This document shows positions 37,035 through 50,970 of a stretch of 64,000 bases of DNA, one piece after another. Under the pieces are notes generated by a model. It searched no databases. It was not told the DNA's origin and saw nothing but the letters and a program-made list of their open reading frames with translations. How positions within the stretch are numbered: the first letter of the stretch is position 1; every line of letters begins with the position of its first letter. Source of the DNA: Apostichopus japonicus (Eukaryota > Echinodermata > Holothuroidea > Aspidochirotida > Stichopodidae); assembly GCF_037975245.1 (NCBI RefSeq), contig NC_092569.1, positions 15,623,501-15,687,500 of the forward strand, in the 5' to 3' direction. The position numbers and the translations under genes were made by a program.

Positions 37035-39663
37035 TATTGTTTTGCCGGATTGTTTAATCCACATCGATATATTCTGCATATCAGGAATAAGTTACTTGCA
37101 GTAAGTCGAGTCTCCAACCCTTATTGTTTGTTCATACATTTGTTCATGTCATTTTTTCCATGCAGATCACAAATCTCTAGTAGAGATTATTTCGTTATGT
37201 TTATTTATGTTATTCGGGGCTTCAATGATCTGTATCACTCTTTATGTACTATTAATTTATTAATTTAAAGGGTATTTAATGGATAAATTGATATTGTATA
37301 GTTCACCAGAAAAATAGGTTAGCTGGAATATATTGAAACTTATCTTGAAAAGGAATTTGGCAAGTTTACAAAGTCTTAATGATCCGTGACCAGTACGACG
37401 ATGATGAGAAATTCCATAAATTATGTCCAGCTGAATAGACTGTACACTTTATTTTAGGAAACAGTTAGTTATTTTGACACAAAACTTGCTAAATAGGACA
37501 GCTTGCGTTTAAATGGAGAAATTATATTTTACATTTCTAAAGAGTCACCGATAAGATATTCCCATGGTGTAGTAGTGTTTACTATTTATTCTTGAAGTAC
37601 TCGATGGAGCTAGAAGGGAAGTAAGAGATTGTTAATCGATAATTCAAATTTCCCCGATGACTAAACATGTATATTTATCTGTACATTGCATACCGGCCAG
37701 GCAGTGGACGATGTTCGCAGTGTAAATCAGTGATGCCCTTGTAAAGAAAGGCTCATTTATGTTTCATATTTATTTATTTGACTGAAAAGCTGATACATAT
37801 AAGATAAGCACCGCCGGTGCCTTGTTTTGTTGATACATTCACTCAGCAGTTACTGATGGAGCAAAATCATAAGTTTTCCCAGACTCTAGATTTAAGCGTT
37901 GGTAAGGCGTTGGTCTGTCGCCTATGATCGATTTAGCTCAGTGCGCGTGAGCTTTCCTAGCAAAGTAATCTCTAAAGAAATGGAAATAGGGGGTTGCATA
38001 GGTAAGTACTAAGTTTAGTTTTGGAGGACAATTCTGTCAAGCTCTTCGCCAACACTTAATTTATTGAAAATTAAAATAAAGAGTCATACTTCAAAAAATC
38101 ATAATAACTATATTTTATACTTTAAAAGCTTTGGCATGTGCCTGAGGTTTTGTCAACGAACGAAACTTATTGTTTGCTTTTGTTAACATTTGTTTACTAT
38201 TGATTTCTCCTTGTTTCCCTTTATTCCACTAATTTGTTTTTGTTCCCCTTGTTTTCAAAGTTGGCCTACTAGCTTCCCTAAATAAATAACATTTACAAAT
38301 TGTCATTTAATAATAAAATATTTCTACACCTTCTGTAAGAAAGTATCAACTGTTCAACTAGACAAATGACCTTGCTATTGTTGAAGTTAAAAACTTACTA
38401 GATGAAAATTCAGTCAACGAAATATACTCCTTCATTATCCAAATTGTCCAGATGTGTTTAACCAGCTAGTGGAATATGGGAATGGTTTGGTGTGCAGAAA
38501 GGGTTGGGTTGCGGTCAAGGGGTTGGGGTAGGAGCAAGGATAATTTAAGCTTGATTTACATATTTCTTCAAACTTTGGCTTTGTTTGTGGGTCTAATTTG
38601 AAAGATTGCTGATGTTAACTGTACAGTAGTACTATATTAAACCTTTCATGTTTTTCTGGCACGGATTTCTGGCATAGATTTTTCCTTCAATGTAAGGAAA
38701 TTTTATTGCACATTAATCCTGATACGACTAAATGTAAACGTCATAAAACTTGGCTGCAAAAGACCTTCTGCTTATTTAGCAATAAAGAAAGCGCCTCCAC
38801 CTAGGATTTGATAAATGAGTGGTGTGTGAATGGGTCCTTGAATGCGAACCCTCATACAACAGCGTAGATTAGTACCGGGATCTGTTGGTGGGCGACTTCG
38901 ATAATGGTTCGAGAGCTCCATACTACCTTGTTGATTGTGGTTGCCAAAATGTAGAAACACACTGCTAACATTCCTCCCATCTACATAAACATGTTGTTAT
39001 GTTCGTACCTTTTCCCTAAATAGTCTGATACGGTTCACTGTCACAGATCAAATGTTCAAACACAATACGGCAGACATCATCTCATACACATATGATCACA
39101 AACGTGACTAAAAACAGAAAGACAGAATATTGTACAGTGCATAAATATGTAATATGTAAGCCTATGTATGCTACAACCTAAAAAGTGTTGACACTTGTTC
39201 AACATTGTTTCAAAAGTTGCAAAATACGGCACCATTTTACATTCCAACACATCCAAACACCAATGAGGGTGGTTTCGCACATGACCCTTATGTATCCCAC
39301 ACCCATAAAAGACGGGTCTTTTAATGCAACATTACTACATATTGAGTGCCCAAAAATTCAAGATTAATGACAAGATGATACTTCATATCATATTTAGTGA
39401 GTGTATGAATTACATTCTAAGAATTGATAGGTAATATAACATCATATTTGATTTGATTGTTTCGATTTAAAAAAAAGAAGAAGGTTGTAATAGCCGAAGC
39501 TAGTTGTCTGATAAAATATATATGTTTTCAACAATTTGGAATGAGCAAAGAATTCATGTGTAATTCCTAATTACAAAAAATAAAACCTAGTGTGGTCTCT
39601 AACTTGGGCTTTCTATATCAGTGATTATACAAGAATGGTTATATAGTTATCGTCACCAATTAC

Positions 39664-39734
39664 GGGATCAATAGTTTAGTTAGAAGAGGTCAGGGTTTAC
39701 AATCCTCGGGTCATTGGCTCGAACCCGGTTCTAT
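39664..39734 (+). repeat. tRNA-like relic, copy 3
   Basis: Same sequence as the relic at 7640, including the damaged box B GGCTCGAACCC. Confidence 0.4.
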
Positions 39735-40234
39735 AAAAAAGATAATATGTGCTAATTTTAAATTTGTTAATATTCCCACATTGAGCAAGATACTTGACAC
39801 AAACATACAAATAAAAAACATCTCCATTTGCGTTTACCCTGGTTTTCATATTTCAGAGACGTACCTTGTTCAGATGTCAAGATGATTGGGAAGTAAATAA
39901 AAACATAAAAAAAAAATAATTGGGAAGACAATCAAATAAAGAAATATTTAAAGTTATTTTCAATACTAAGTGCATGTTTGTTATTCAGAGATAAAAAGAA
40001 ATCACACTCAAACCTAGTTAAGTTCTCAGAAAGGGTTTTTTGTATTTTAAGTTTAGAACTTTAAAATTTACTATACTAAAAGCGTGATGAACTTCATATT
40101 TGCATTTATGTGACCTTGTGACCTTACATTGATTTGAAGCATTGTGTACGTCTTACTTCAGCCGGTATACGTATCAAACATCGTTAACAAAATAAGATAC
40201 AACACAGTAAGTATATTATCTTAGTACTGTCACA

Positions 40235-40240
40235 TTTATT
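40235..40240 (-). promoter_or_regulatory. Candidate poly(A) signal of A2
   Basis: AATAAA on the minus strand, 300 bases past the canonical stop at 40540, at the same offset as in A1. Confidence 0.5.
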
Positions 40241-40539
40241 CGTATAATACATATAAATGATTAACACTTAAGTTATGACACTCGGTGATGACAAACATGT
40301 GTTATTATTACTATGGACCTGTATGAAGCTTTCCCAGTAAATCATAGGTACAAAGTGCACAACGACGTTCGTTTGGTCTCAATTTATGATGAGACAAGAA
40401 ACAAAACCTAACATTGTTGCTGATGGGTGATTTACTGGTATCGTAAGTTGCCTCATAAACATAATACAACTTTTTGAAACCGTTTCTCTGTAGCGTTAAA
40501 TAGCTATGCGAGTCCGTATTCTTCGATATCTTAACAAAA

Positions 40540-40784
40540 TCAGGAGCGAGGCCGAATTTTCATTTCTGTGGACTGTATGTTGTAAAGACCGCCAGGGAAG
40601 TTATACCAGTAAATGGTATAGGCGACGCCACTGTATGGCGCGTTGAGATCAGAGTGATAGGAACTACCGAACCACCATGCGCTCTGAGTATTGACATGGC
40701 TTGCCCAGTTCTCACTTTAAGCATCGTTGTCACGGTCACGTGTAGAGAACTGAAGTCCGTTGTGATAGTTCATTGCATCGTATC
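40540..40784 (-). CDS. A2 exon 8: C-terminal part of FReD2, with nonsense codon
   Basis: As in A1, DRDNDA is followed by TAA (40717-40719), and the frame then stays open to TEMKIRPRS and TGA at 40540. Confidence 0.85.
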
Positions 40785-43700
40785 CTGCGGAAGCAAGGAA
40801 AAGGTCCTGATAGGTACATTGTTAACTGCCCTTTGAACAATATTTATGAGTGGTTCAGACTAGCCATCAAACCAAATGTTATCATTCGGTTATAATAAAC
40901 ATTTTCATAAAATATTAATTATACTTATCATCACACGTTGGTTAAAAGTAAATTGTTGTCTATTGGTTTACAGCGCTTTATTTCCATTTTTTATTTCATT
41001 AACATATTCTCATTGAGACTAGGTGGAAAGTAGCATTTGAATGTCTCCAGTGCGTTTATACACATACAACCCTACCTACCCTATAGACGTAACCCTTCTA
41101 ACTACGCTAACCTACTCTTACATAGATTCATATGACAAGATTTCGTATTTTGCTGTATCTATACCGAAAGTCGTGAAAGATACGATAAGGAATTTTGTTA
41201 CTTGTAAATTAGTTGTGTGAAGTCTACAATTTTGATTTTCATTAATCAATCAACTATAATTAAGGCAACTAAAAAAATTGTATATTATGATTCTTTTCCG
41301 GGTTTATTTGATTAGATCCTCTAACCTAAACTTTATGATCTAAACTATGAATGGGACTTTTATCATATTAACCTCTGAAGGTCCCTGCATCCATCACAAC
41401 GATTAAAGTATAGGAAAATGGTCGCTTATACATAATACTTTGTTGCTTCTGTTTATATTCTGATGTTATAGTTATACCTCCGTCTATTCCACATTATGTT
41501 TTATATTATTTACCACTGTATTCATAAAGAATTTTTTTGGTATCTCGCATGTGGACTTGGAAATATTATTTTAAGATGTTAAATATACATGCTTACCTTC
41601 AATCAATTTTTACTTCCCATAAGTCTTAAACGGAATATTACGTGATTAGGAATGACCTATAATATCGTTTTTGAAGTTAGAAAGTAGTTCTGTGGATTAT
41701 CACGAATACATTGCACTCTAGTGGTGGATCACAGGCTGTATCGGTCGATACACATACGCTGATAAACAGCTTCCGAGATCGAATCTGTCATGAGTTTTGT
41801 TTAGATGTTTTCCGAGGTGTATAGGAAAACAAAATTTGTTGGATTCAGCGTGCCCCTTATTTTCCTCAAACAGCTCGCAAGTGTCACATTTCAAAACATA
41901 CTACAGCATATTTTGATGACAAAATTTAGCCCTTGTCGCGTCTGTTTTATTATAACTTTTCCGTGTAGTATTTGACAAGTGCCCATTTGACAAGTGCTGC
42001 AAAAGATAGGATATTGTAATTACAATATACCTTTGTCGACAACAATTTTGAAAATATTGAATTTGGTGGGACAAAACGCACAGGGGATACATTTTGTGGG
42101 AATATTTTGAGGTAATGTTGTGGTCTGCCACTCAAACCAAGTCACATGTACAACAATCCCTCCCCCCCCCCCCCCCCAACACATGACAATCAAAGCAAAG
42201 AAGCCACTGTTGGCTTTTTCGCACAATAGTTAGAATAATTGTAACAATAATTATAATTGTACAGGATAGTGTTCCGCACCTAACCATAACTTCCGTTTAG
42301 CGGATTGTTTGTTATGTCGTAAATTCATATCAGATCAGCTTCAAGTAGACACATATAATAATTTAAGTATCTGTTTTGTAAACAGAAGTAGAAGAATCAC
42401 TCACCTACTGTACTTGAAGAATCGTAACCACTGACACTGAGTCTGAAATTTGTATCCACATCGCCCACGCTGAAGGAGCTATACTTAGCATAGTAATGTT
42501 GCCCAGATTTGGAATCGAATTCAATCCTCAGCTCATATTCGCCTTGGCTCGTCAATGCTGCAAGTTTATCATTGCCAAGCCAGAAGTTGCCGTCTACAGA
42601 TCCGAAACCCTCTCTGTATTCATTCCAGTATCTGTAAAAACTCAAACTACTGTCAACACGTCGCTGGAAAACCTGTAATTATAGGAATATAAACAAGAAA
42701 GAAGACCTATTAATCAACGAATTAAGCGACATTACAAGATTGTATTTTTCCACTTTTTGCGACCCTCAAAAAGCTTATTCAGTTTACAGATTTTTCTTGT
42801 CAGCATTGGTACCAATAACCCACCGATCTGAGAAAAGAGTCTCATCTTAGATAATATTTCTACTTTATGAACACTCAGACTATCGTTCGCAAGCAGAAAT
42901 AATAATATTTAAGACGAATGTTCTCATGTCTAACTCATTATCATCAAACAATTTGTAAACTGTTTCAAGTAAGTTTAGTTTTTAAGATGTATTTTATCTT
43001 TGAAAGTTAAAAGTAAGATAAAAATACTGATATTACTTAACAAAAAAAAATAATAATGTCATCAGTGACAAGAAAAGATCAGTTACTCAGTTTGGTTAAT
43101 CTTTGAATATGAAAACTAAAGATACATACCAACCAACCACCTCCATCTATGACGTCACACGTGACTTGAAATGGTTCGTCTGTCCACCCAGCTGGTTGTA
43201 TAAGTTGAATACTGTTAGAGCTCTCTCCAATAAATGCTTGGCAGTCTGATGCAGTGGCCCGATCACATTGGACCCCGTCCCCAGTGTATCCTGCATTACA
43301 GTAACACTGTAATAAGCCTTGTCGTTCCTCACAGTTACCATTGGGACTGCACTGGTATGTGTCATCACAGCTTAGCAGATCACTGTTGCAAGAACATCGC
43401 TTAGTACAAGAAGGGTTCACGTATTCATCACCTTCCTGTGACGAAAGAAACCGTTATAGAACTTGATATGAAAATGTGTGATTATGACATTGTGGTAGGC
43501 TCTTTCTTTATGTAGATGGGTAAAACGGTCATTGATAATCGTTTCTATCCGCCTAACTATATGTTTGATGTTAACGTAAAGTTACTACTAAAATCAAATA
43601 TATTACTTAGTAATTTTTTGGATTAGGGTCTAAATAAGTTTAATTGTAATTGTTTGAACGATTAAAGTTGCGTAATCACAGATCATTTTTAGCTTTGCGC

Positions 43701-46700
43701 GTCATGAACAAAAGACACATAAATTCATCCGAATGGAGAATTATACCCTAACGACCATCGACGTCGTCATGCAGTGTTAATCGTACCCAAGTCGCCATAT
43801 CGCCATTCAAAATCAGAAAAGAAAATGTCATGATGAAAAGTATCTGTCTCACACAGACTAGTGAGAACACCTCCTGGATAACTAATGCTAAAAAGCGACT
43901 CTTACCGCAAGGACTATCCCTTGACCACCATCTGCTTCCTGTATATAACAGCTACAGTCCTCTCTAGATATACATTTATTGCCGTCCATCAAGAACCCAT
44001 CGGGACAAATGCATGTGGGTGTATCACTGCATGATACTGTGCAGCTAGGGTCAGCACATGAACCTTCGCATTTACAATCGTTGAAAATCTTGTTGGTAGG
44101 ACACCACTGGAAGTATGCATCTAGAAGAGGAATACCAAAAAAAGGTGAGGAGTATTAGCTCATTGATTAACGTTTAAAAATTTCAATAAAAATTTTCAAA
44201 AAAAGTCCAGCCGCCCTATCACCAAGACTTGTATGGTGTTACTTACGAAATTCTTGCTAATGAAAAATCTAAAGCTGTTTCTACTTGGTTATTTCAACTT
44301 CATAGTTCCTTAATTGTCTTTACATATGTAAATTCAATGTTTCAAAAGAAAGAAAAGAAGTGTAAAAAATAAAGAATACAACAAGCCTATCCGTCCCCGA
44401 AAGTCGTGTCGCAGTCTTCTTTAAATGGCACACGATTGTTGCTCAGGTAAAACCTGATCGCCGGAAATTACTCCTTGAAACGACTAAGAAACTTAGGTAG
44501 AGAATGAAGTCACATTCCACTAACTCCACTGTAAGGTAACGCGTCAGAAATTCAATAATGTAACACAAAGGCATAGTTTACTACCCTACCTGCTTCTCCG
44601 GTATACTCTCCAGTACTGATTAATTTGTAATGACTGAAGCGGTCACTGATTCGAAAAGTTTCATATGTCACGAAGAATGACAAACCGGACGCTGTAGTCA
44701 GGTCCATACGAAGTTGATATTTCTTCTGGTTGGTGATGTACGATATCTTCTCATTGCCGAGCCAAAACTCTTGAGAGAGAAAACCAAACCCATTTTCATA
44801 TTCTTCCCACGAACGATTAAAGTTGATTGATGCGTCGTGCCTTCGCTGTATGACCTGTTGATATAATAGTAAAATCATTAGCTTATTTCTTCAGTGATAA
44901 ACTAAACAAGTGTTACAATATTCCACTGCTGCTTATATTACCACAAAACAACCATATATCTTTTGGATATGAAAAGGTATGGTTACATGGCAAAGACACT
45001 GTTTGTAAACCTACGTACCGTCCATCCACCATCACCGAGACTGTTGTTACAATATACTTCGAAAGGTTCAATATAACCGTCTGGTTTGATGACGTAAACA
45101 CCATCGACACTAGAAGATGAACATTGGCTTAGCACTTCAAGGCAGTCTCTTGGATACTCAGCACGTTGATAGAAGAAGAAAGATGACGCTGAAAGGAGAC
45201 ATTGTTACTAAATCAGAATAATCATATTAACATATCAAATTTCCCCAACGAGTTGAGACACTCCGTATAAAATGTACAAGATAAACGTAAGCAATTGCTT
45301 TATTCGCACAACTTTTCTGCTTACAAAGTATTGCATATCTCACAGTGCGTGAGAACCTATATATCAGATAATATCAATCAAAACATAAAGGTTAACAATT
45401 GAAATTTATTAACACGTTGCCCTCATCGCATTTCCAACATCAACTGTGATATACGAATTGGATGTAAATATTTTAATAATTTTCTTTCTCGTCTGTAAGT
45501 ATTTTTCATAAGCGCCTGTATATTTTGTCGTCTAACTTGTTTTGATTATTCTATGATTCTTTCTTCCAAACAAAAGGTTTATTGTGTAAAAACATTGCCA
45601 AGTATAAAAGTTGTCACTATGTAGTGACGAAAAATTCTCTATAGTACAACCGACTTGAATCGAGAAAAGAGTAGGAAAAATCGTTGCAATATCACCAGCC
45701 TATATTTGTATACAAATAAAATATTTTAACGAGTATTAAATGACATACGATTTCGACGTCCAGATAAATCATATACTTGTAATTGTCACAGATAGAATAC
45801 CAAAAAGAAATTCCTAAAATGCTCGAGTTATTATATACATAATGAATGGTAATAATATTGACTAGTCAAGATAATAAACTATATTGTTAACGATATTAAA
45901 GATGGAGCACAATCGACTTTGTTTCACAATATCAGCTCAAAAGCGGCTTTCATATAAAATATCAGAAAACTTACCGGAACTTCCATCACGAACGTCACTT
46001 TGAAGGTGAGGCTGAAATATAAAAACACAACCCTCTTGTTTTTATTGTTTATTGAAACCAATGATACTACAAACAATAACGATAATAACGCATGGTAATT
46101 ATATAGTCTGTACTTAAAATAATGGCTTTACAGGCTTATGTTCAGCCTAATTTGTAGCTGATTAGGTTCAGCTCGGCTTCGTGTAGACTATTCTTTTAAC
46201 TAAATTTGGCCGGTTCCACTCCTTTGCCCTAAAATAATAAGCTGTTTTTGTTTTTAATTTGAGTAATAAAACTCCAACATGACACTGATACGGTAAACTA
46301 GAAAATTAATATATATATCAAATTAGTGTAATATAAACAGAGCAGCGTTTGCTTTTAAAACAAAGAATTTGTTTCCTTCTTATTTCAGAACGGGAAGGAG
46401 TGGAATGATCACGAGAAATTTTGAAACTGTCAACAGTTCTGATTTAAAAAAAAAAAAAAATTATGATTGTTATTCATAACTTGAAGTGAAGTAGTATACC
46501 TGTAACATCAAACTGTCCTCATCTTAGACAGTTTACTATAAACATAAATTGTCCAGACAAGTTGAACGGCGCGATCTTAAGTGTTCTTTGGCTTTTCAAA
46601 TTGTATTATTGTAAATCTAAAACCTATGTATGAATTGAACATTTCATCACAGACTGGAATTTCATATTTTAAAGAACAATTTATTGTAATCTTTGTTGTA

Positions 46701-49535
46701 ACATCTTTCAATTGATGAAATCATAAAGTTAATATAAAAGTGTATGTAAATTTATTACTTTCATCTCCGTCAATAATTAATAACACTGACTTTCCGTTAA
46801 ACTCAAATGGCTTCCTTCAATAAATATTAATGATTTCATACTTCATCATATGCTCAAGCATATCGACAATATTTAGAATGATCAGACAATATTTCATTTA
46901 CGTTAACGTTCAATGAAATTTAGCATAAACTTGCTATGCTGTTAATAAGTATATTTTAGGTTTTTACTCAATGATTCTTTGCTTACTGTTACTTACTATG
47001 TGAATTACAGCAGTCTATAGGAGTTATTGAATAACCTATAATTATATGATTATAAAGAAATATAAGAAATCAAGTATTCTTACAAAAGTCATTTCTAACC
47101 TTCGTAGTCTACCAAACCGTAGAAAAAAATATGCAGTGAAACTCAAACGATTTGGAATCACCGTTAAATTTATCGTGGAACAAACGTAACCGTCACAATT
47201 CATGAATTCAAATTTAGGTTACTTGTTAATATCTATTTGTCAAGCTGCGGTTACTTTTCCTATACCGTTAGCAGAAATGTGACATAAAATTGCTGTTTGT
47301 GCTACATTTCGTGAATTCAAATAAAAACCAAAACAGTACGATAACAGTAAGGAATTGAATTTGTGTAGTAGTTTTAAGGTTAGAATAATTGTAAAAGAAA
47401 TAGGAATAGAGATATATTTTTTTTCATATTAAAGAAGGTATTAATAATGAATACTAAAAACCAAAGTTGAAAAGTAGAAAAGCAGAAATTCAACACCCAC
47501 TGAACAACTGCGAATATGTTTGATCAAAACTGTACCATTTTGTAAATATTATAGGCATGATTACGATACTTTGCTTATTTGTCTTTACACTTTATTCTGA
47601 TAATTTAAAGTAATTGTAAAATTTAACGACTAAATGTGCTATACATATATAATGATTTTAGAGTTCTAGTACTATTTTTACGTGTATGGAGAAGCTGTAT
47701 CACGTTTTCTTTAAATCTGTATCTGTATTTAAAATAGTGAGATTCAAATACAGTTGATGATTTATAATTTACGAATTTAATTTCAAATGCATTTTCTATC
47801 AAAATTATATCGAAAACATTGAAACATTGAGGATTTTATTTAGATGATTAATAAATCTCATCGATTTCTTTATTTGGTAAAAAAGAAAGTGTCTCCTTGA
47901 TCAAGAGTAATTTAATTTGAGTAATACCAGCGAGGTTTGGGCAAATTTACTACCAATCTTCGAATAATTGCTTAAACTAGATTCGATAATGGTTTGGAAA
48001 CTTACATTTTTGGGGGCATTTAAATACCACAAAATTGTTAAAGAAGGCTATTTAAGCATTTTGAATAAGATTGCATGAAAACATGGAAATTGGAGGAATA
48101 TCTTTAAGTGGTTTAACGTATTTCTTTTAACGGTTTAAAACCCTACGATATCCTATACATTGATAATGTTAAACAGCGAGTCTAAATATGTAAACTACTA
48201 GAAAATTTGACGGAGGGAGAGGAAAAAACATATTCCTAGTAAAATTTTATTACGACTTTACCATTAAGTCTTTACCATATACCTTGTAATTTCAAAGCAA
48301 CAAATTGGAACTCGGTATTTACTGTTTTAAACAAAAACTTAACGTAGACAATCAGTTGAAATATTGAAAATGTATTGTTCATTAGTAAACGAGTGGCTCT
48401 GGATATCTCATTTTATAGACCAAGTAAATCAAGTTTGTATTTAATATTGTAAGAGAGCAATAGATTAACTGAAATACATTGGCGTTATTTTAAGACGAAT
48501 TTCGCAATCCGGTTTATTCTTCATAAACTGAACTAACAAAATATATTTTACATATACTTTTAAACAAAGAACTGGCAGAGAGCATGACAGCTGTTTAATC
48601 GGTGATTTCTACTAACAAGGATTTAAACAATGTATATATGTTACAAAAAGGTCTTGTAGTTGACTCTTTTCAGTAAGGTATTATGGTACTGGGACAAGAA
48701 AAAACTAAAACAAAAATAACAACACTTCTGTTAGCTTTGTCTTCAAGTGTCACATGAGGCAATTACAAACTAGTTTTTTGAGTAGTTTAAACTTCAGTTT
48801 TCACCAGACGTATACATCAGCTTGGCAAATAAGTGAGACCCTTTCACCTTTTTTGAACGTTTTGCAGTAAAATATGTTTTGACATAAATTTATACAAAGT
48901 TACACTTCTTCTCTGTTTTTCGTCTTTTGGCAATTATGTTCTTCTCTTCAATGGATCTCATTCAACGTACTTGTCTTTTTAGTGTCGTTCCAATCAACTT
49001 CATTGTACAGTGAACGACAAAGAAATTTGAAATTCACAAGAGGAAATTAATTTGTAATCATTGTTTTCACCATTAATAAAGTAAAATTAAATTGCGAACT
49101 TTATGGAACTGATGAAAGCTACCTGAGGGTGACAAAGAAACTTGTAATTGACGATATATTTTTAAACTTTTTTTTCAAATTTAATAAATTAAAATGATTT
49201 TTGATCTATCTAGAGATTGATCTACGAGCTTAAATTGTAAATAGGTTACATCTTGTTAATCTATAAAAGCGAGTGGATTGGAATCAATGATGAACATAAA
49301 TATTTCGCAAATGTACTTGTGACAAAGTATGAAGCATATAAATGCACATACAAATTATAGATACGGGACGTTTTACGATGTAAGTTGATATAAATATCGA
49401 TTGAACCTATAGAAGATAAGAAGAAGAAAATAAATTTTCACTTACCCCTCCTTGCGAAGAGACACAGCTGGAAATATAAATTATTAAAAACAGGGAGGTT
49501 AAACCTGCACGAAGTTGTCCAAACATGTTCATCAT
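40540..49535 (-). CDS. Gene A2: near-identical copy of A1, same premature stop
   Basis: Coding exons: 49535-49446, 46011-45975, 45188-45019, 44854-44590, 44120-43906, 43435-43130, 42672-42405, 40784-40540. Lengths, splice sites and phases match A1 exactly, giving 472 residues to TAA at 40717-40719, or 531 to TGA at 40540-40542. Domains are the same: signal peptide, half FReD, TIL, TILa-like linker, EGF, FReD2. I saw few coding differences: a Leu-to-Ser change near the end of the signal exon, and silent changes such as one in exon 6. It has a single exon 1, unlike A1. Because it shares the nonsense codon with A1, that mutation predates the copy or was spread by conversion. Confidence 0.85.
42405..42672 (-). 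CDS. A2 exon 7: middle of FReD2
   Basis: 268 bases with the same protein as A1 exon 7 (SFYRYWNEY, FWLGNDKLAAL, AKYSSFSVGD). Confidence 0.92.
43130..43435 (-). CDS. A2 exon 6: linker, EGF and start of FReD2
   Basis: 306 bases. The protein is the same as A1; one silent difference lies in the GDG codons of the EGF. Confidence 0.92.
43906..44120 (-). CDS. A2 exon 5: TIL domain
   Basis: 215 bases, the same cysteine pattern and splice sites as A1 exon 5. Confidence 0.88.
44590..44854 (-). CDS. A2 exon 4: middle of FReD1
   Basis: 265 bases. The protein is the same as A1 exon 4 (VIQRRHDASINFNRSWEEY, FWLGNEKI). Confidence 0.92.
45019..45188 (-). CDS. A2 exon 3: start of FReD1
   Basis: 170 bases, as in A1, ending LGDGGWT at donor GTACGT. 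Confidence 0.9.
45975..46011 (-). CDS. A2 exon 2: 37-base linker exon
   Basis: Same 37 bases as A1 (PHLQSDVRDGSS), between TTTCAG and GTAAGT. Confidence 0.8.
49446..49535 (-). CDS. A2 exon 1: signal peptide
   Basis: MMNMFGQLRAGLTSLFLIIY and so on, ending SSQGG at GTAAGT; one Leu-to-Ser change from A1 just past the hydrophobic core. An in-frame upstream TAA supports the ATG. Confidence 0.85.
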
Positions 49536-50738
49536 TGTCAAAGCTAGTTACTTCTTGAAGGCTGGAGTTGAAATGCAGTCTGAGAGCATTTGACGCCATC
49601 TGAGCCATACGAGAACTGACCAAAGGTTAGTACAGTGGTGCCGAGAAACCTTTGAAAAAAAAACAGTTCTGTCGACAGCTGTTATGTACATGTATTTCAG
49701 AAGGAAGCTATGAAGTCATTCGACATCTACATGGCACTATAACACCACGATACGTTTTATGCCTTAAAAGGAGTGCGTGTTATTATTTTAAATTCTGAGC
49801 ATGGTATCATTGACTTTAAACTACGTTTTCCGATACATCCGGGACAGTTTTATAAACAATTAACCTAACTGCTTTAGTTTACCAAGTCTAAAGAAAAGGT
49901 AAAAATATTTAAAAGGTTTTTGTTTTAAGAAACTAGATGGAAAATTTATAAGACACTCTTTTGATGAAGTCAAGCTGTCGTAACAACATCTGCCAAACCT
50001 TTGTTAAGGCATATGCTACCTGCAATTATGTGATCACATAGGGTAGCAATTTATCCCCCGCCCCCCGTCACCCCCCCAAGAAAAAAAATTTAAAAAAAAA
50101 CCACAGACAAATATAACACTGCTTTAGACCTTAGAAATATTAATTAACCGTCGGTGCATAAGATATAATGAAAGTGTAATACAAATAGTAACTCAATTCC
50201 TTGTGCATTCGAAATTCATTACCGTTTCACTGAACAAATCATCCAACAGAACCATATGTAGAGGAAGGACGCCATTTTTTGCCACCCTGGTTATGCCTGG
50301 TGCGGTTGTCAAGGTGCCAAGAATACGAGGAAGTTAAACACGTGGCAATTAACGTAAAAGTCACGTCGATCGCTAGTGTCATATATAAAGAGTATGAAAT
50401 TACCTGAATATGCAAGTTATATATCAGTTAAAGGCTACATTTATTAACATAATATCTGAGATGAAAACCCTATACAGGCCATTAAATACACATGTATGAT
50501 ACCATTAAGTTAAGACCTAATGTAGGATCTGATTTTCGTATTGTATAACATCTTTCGTATTCACTGTTTCCATACAGTAAACTCATATGCACGTACTGTG
50601 TAACATCTAGAACACTGTTTGACTTGATGCATTTCTTCCGAACCTATGGATGCTCATAGAAACCTTCAAACGGTTGTAATACAAGCTATTATCATTCCTA
50701 CGGCTACAGGCTGGTTCAAATAGTCTGGTTCAAATTGT

Positions 50739-50970
50739 GGAGTGTTAGCTCAGTGGTTAACGCCGGTGCCTTCCAATCATAAGGTCCCCGGTTCGAGTCA
50801 CTCCAAGATTAATGTATGTCGTCCAGTTACAGAGTTGTTGACACATGACAATTCATAATCATGGAATTTAAATATGAATGTAAGAGACTGACTTCGGTCA
50901 GCTTGCGGCTTTGATAAGCCAATGAGGCTTCTTCGCGAGTTCCTAATTGCAAGAGGATCTAAAATACAAA
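50739..50970 (+). repeat. tRNA-derived SINE, copy 4
   Basis: Box A TTAGCTCAGTGG and box B GGTTCGAGTCACTCC, at the matching place in this spacer. Confidence 0.65.

Larger units (their letters stand above)
35691..40234. other. Spacer between B1 and A2
   Basis: No gene is supported. It matches the spacer at 3820-8248 with an offset near 32023, and is almost identical from 36735 onward. It contains a SINE (36799-37034) and a tRNA-like relic (39664-39734). It lacks the TTAA element found at 650-3819. Confidence 0.6.
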
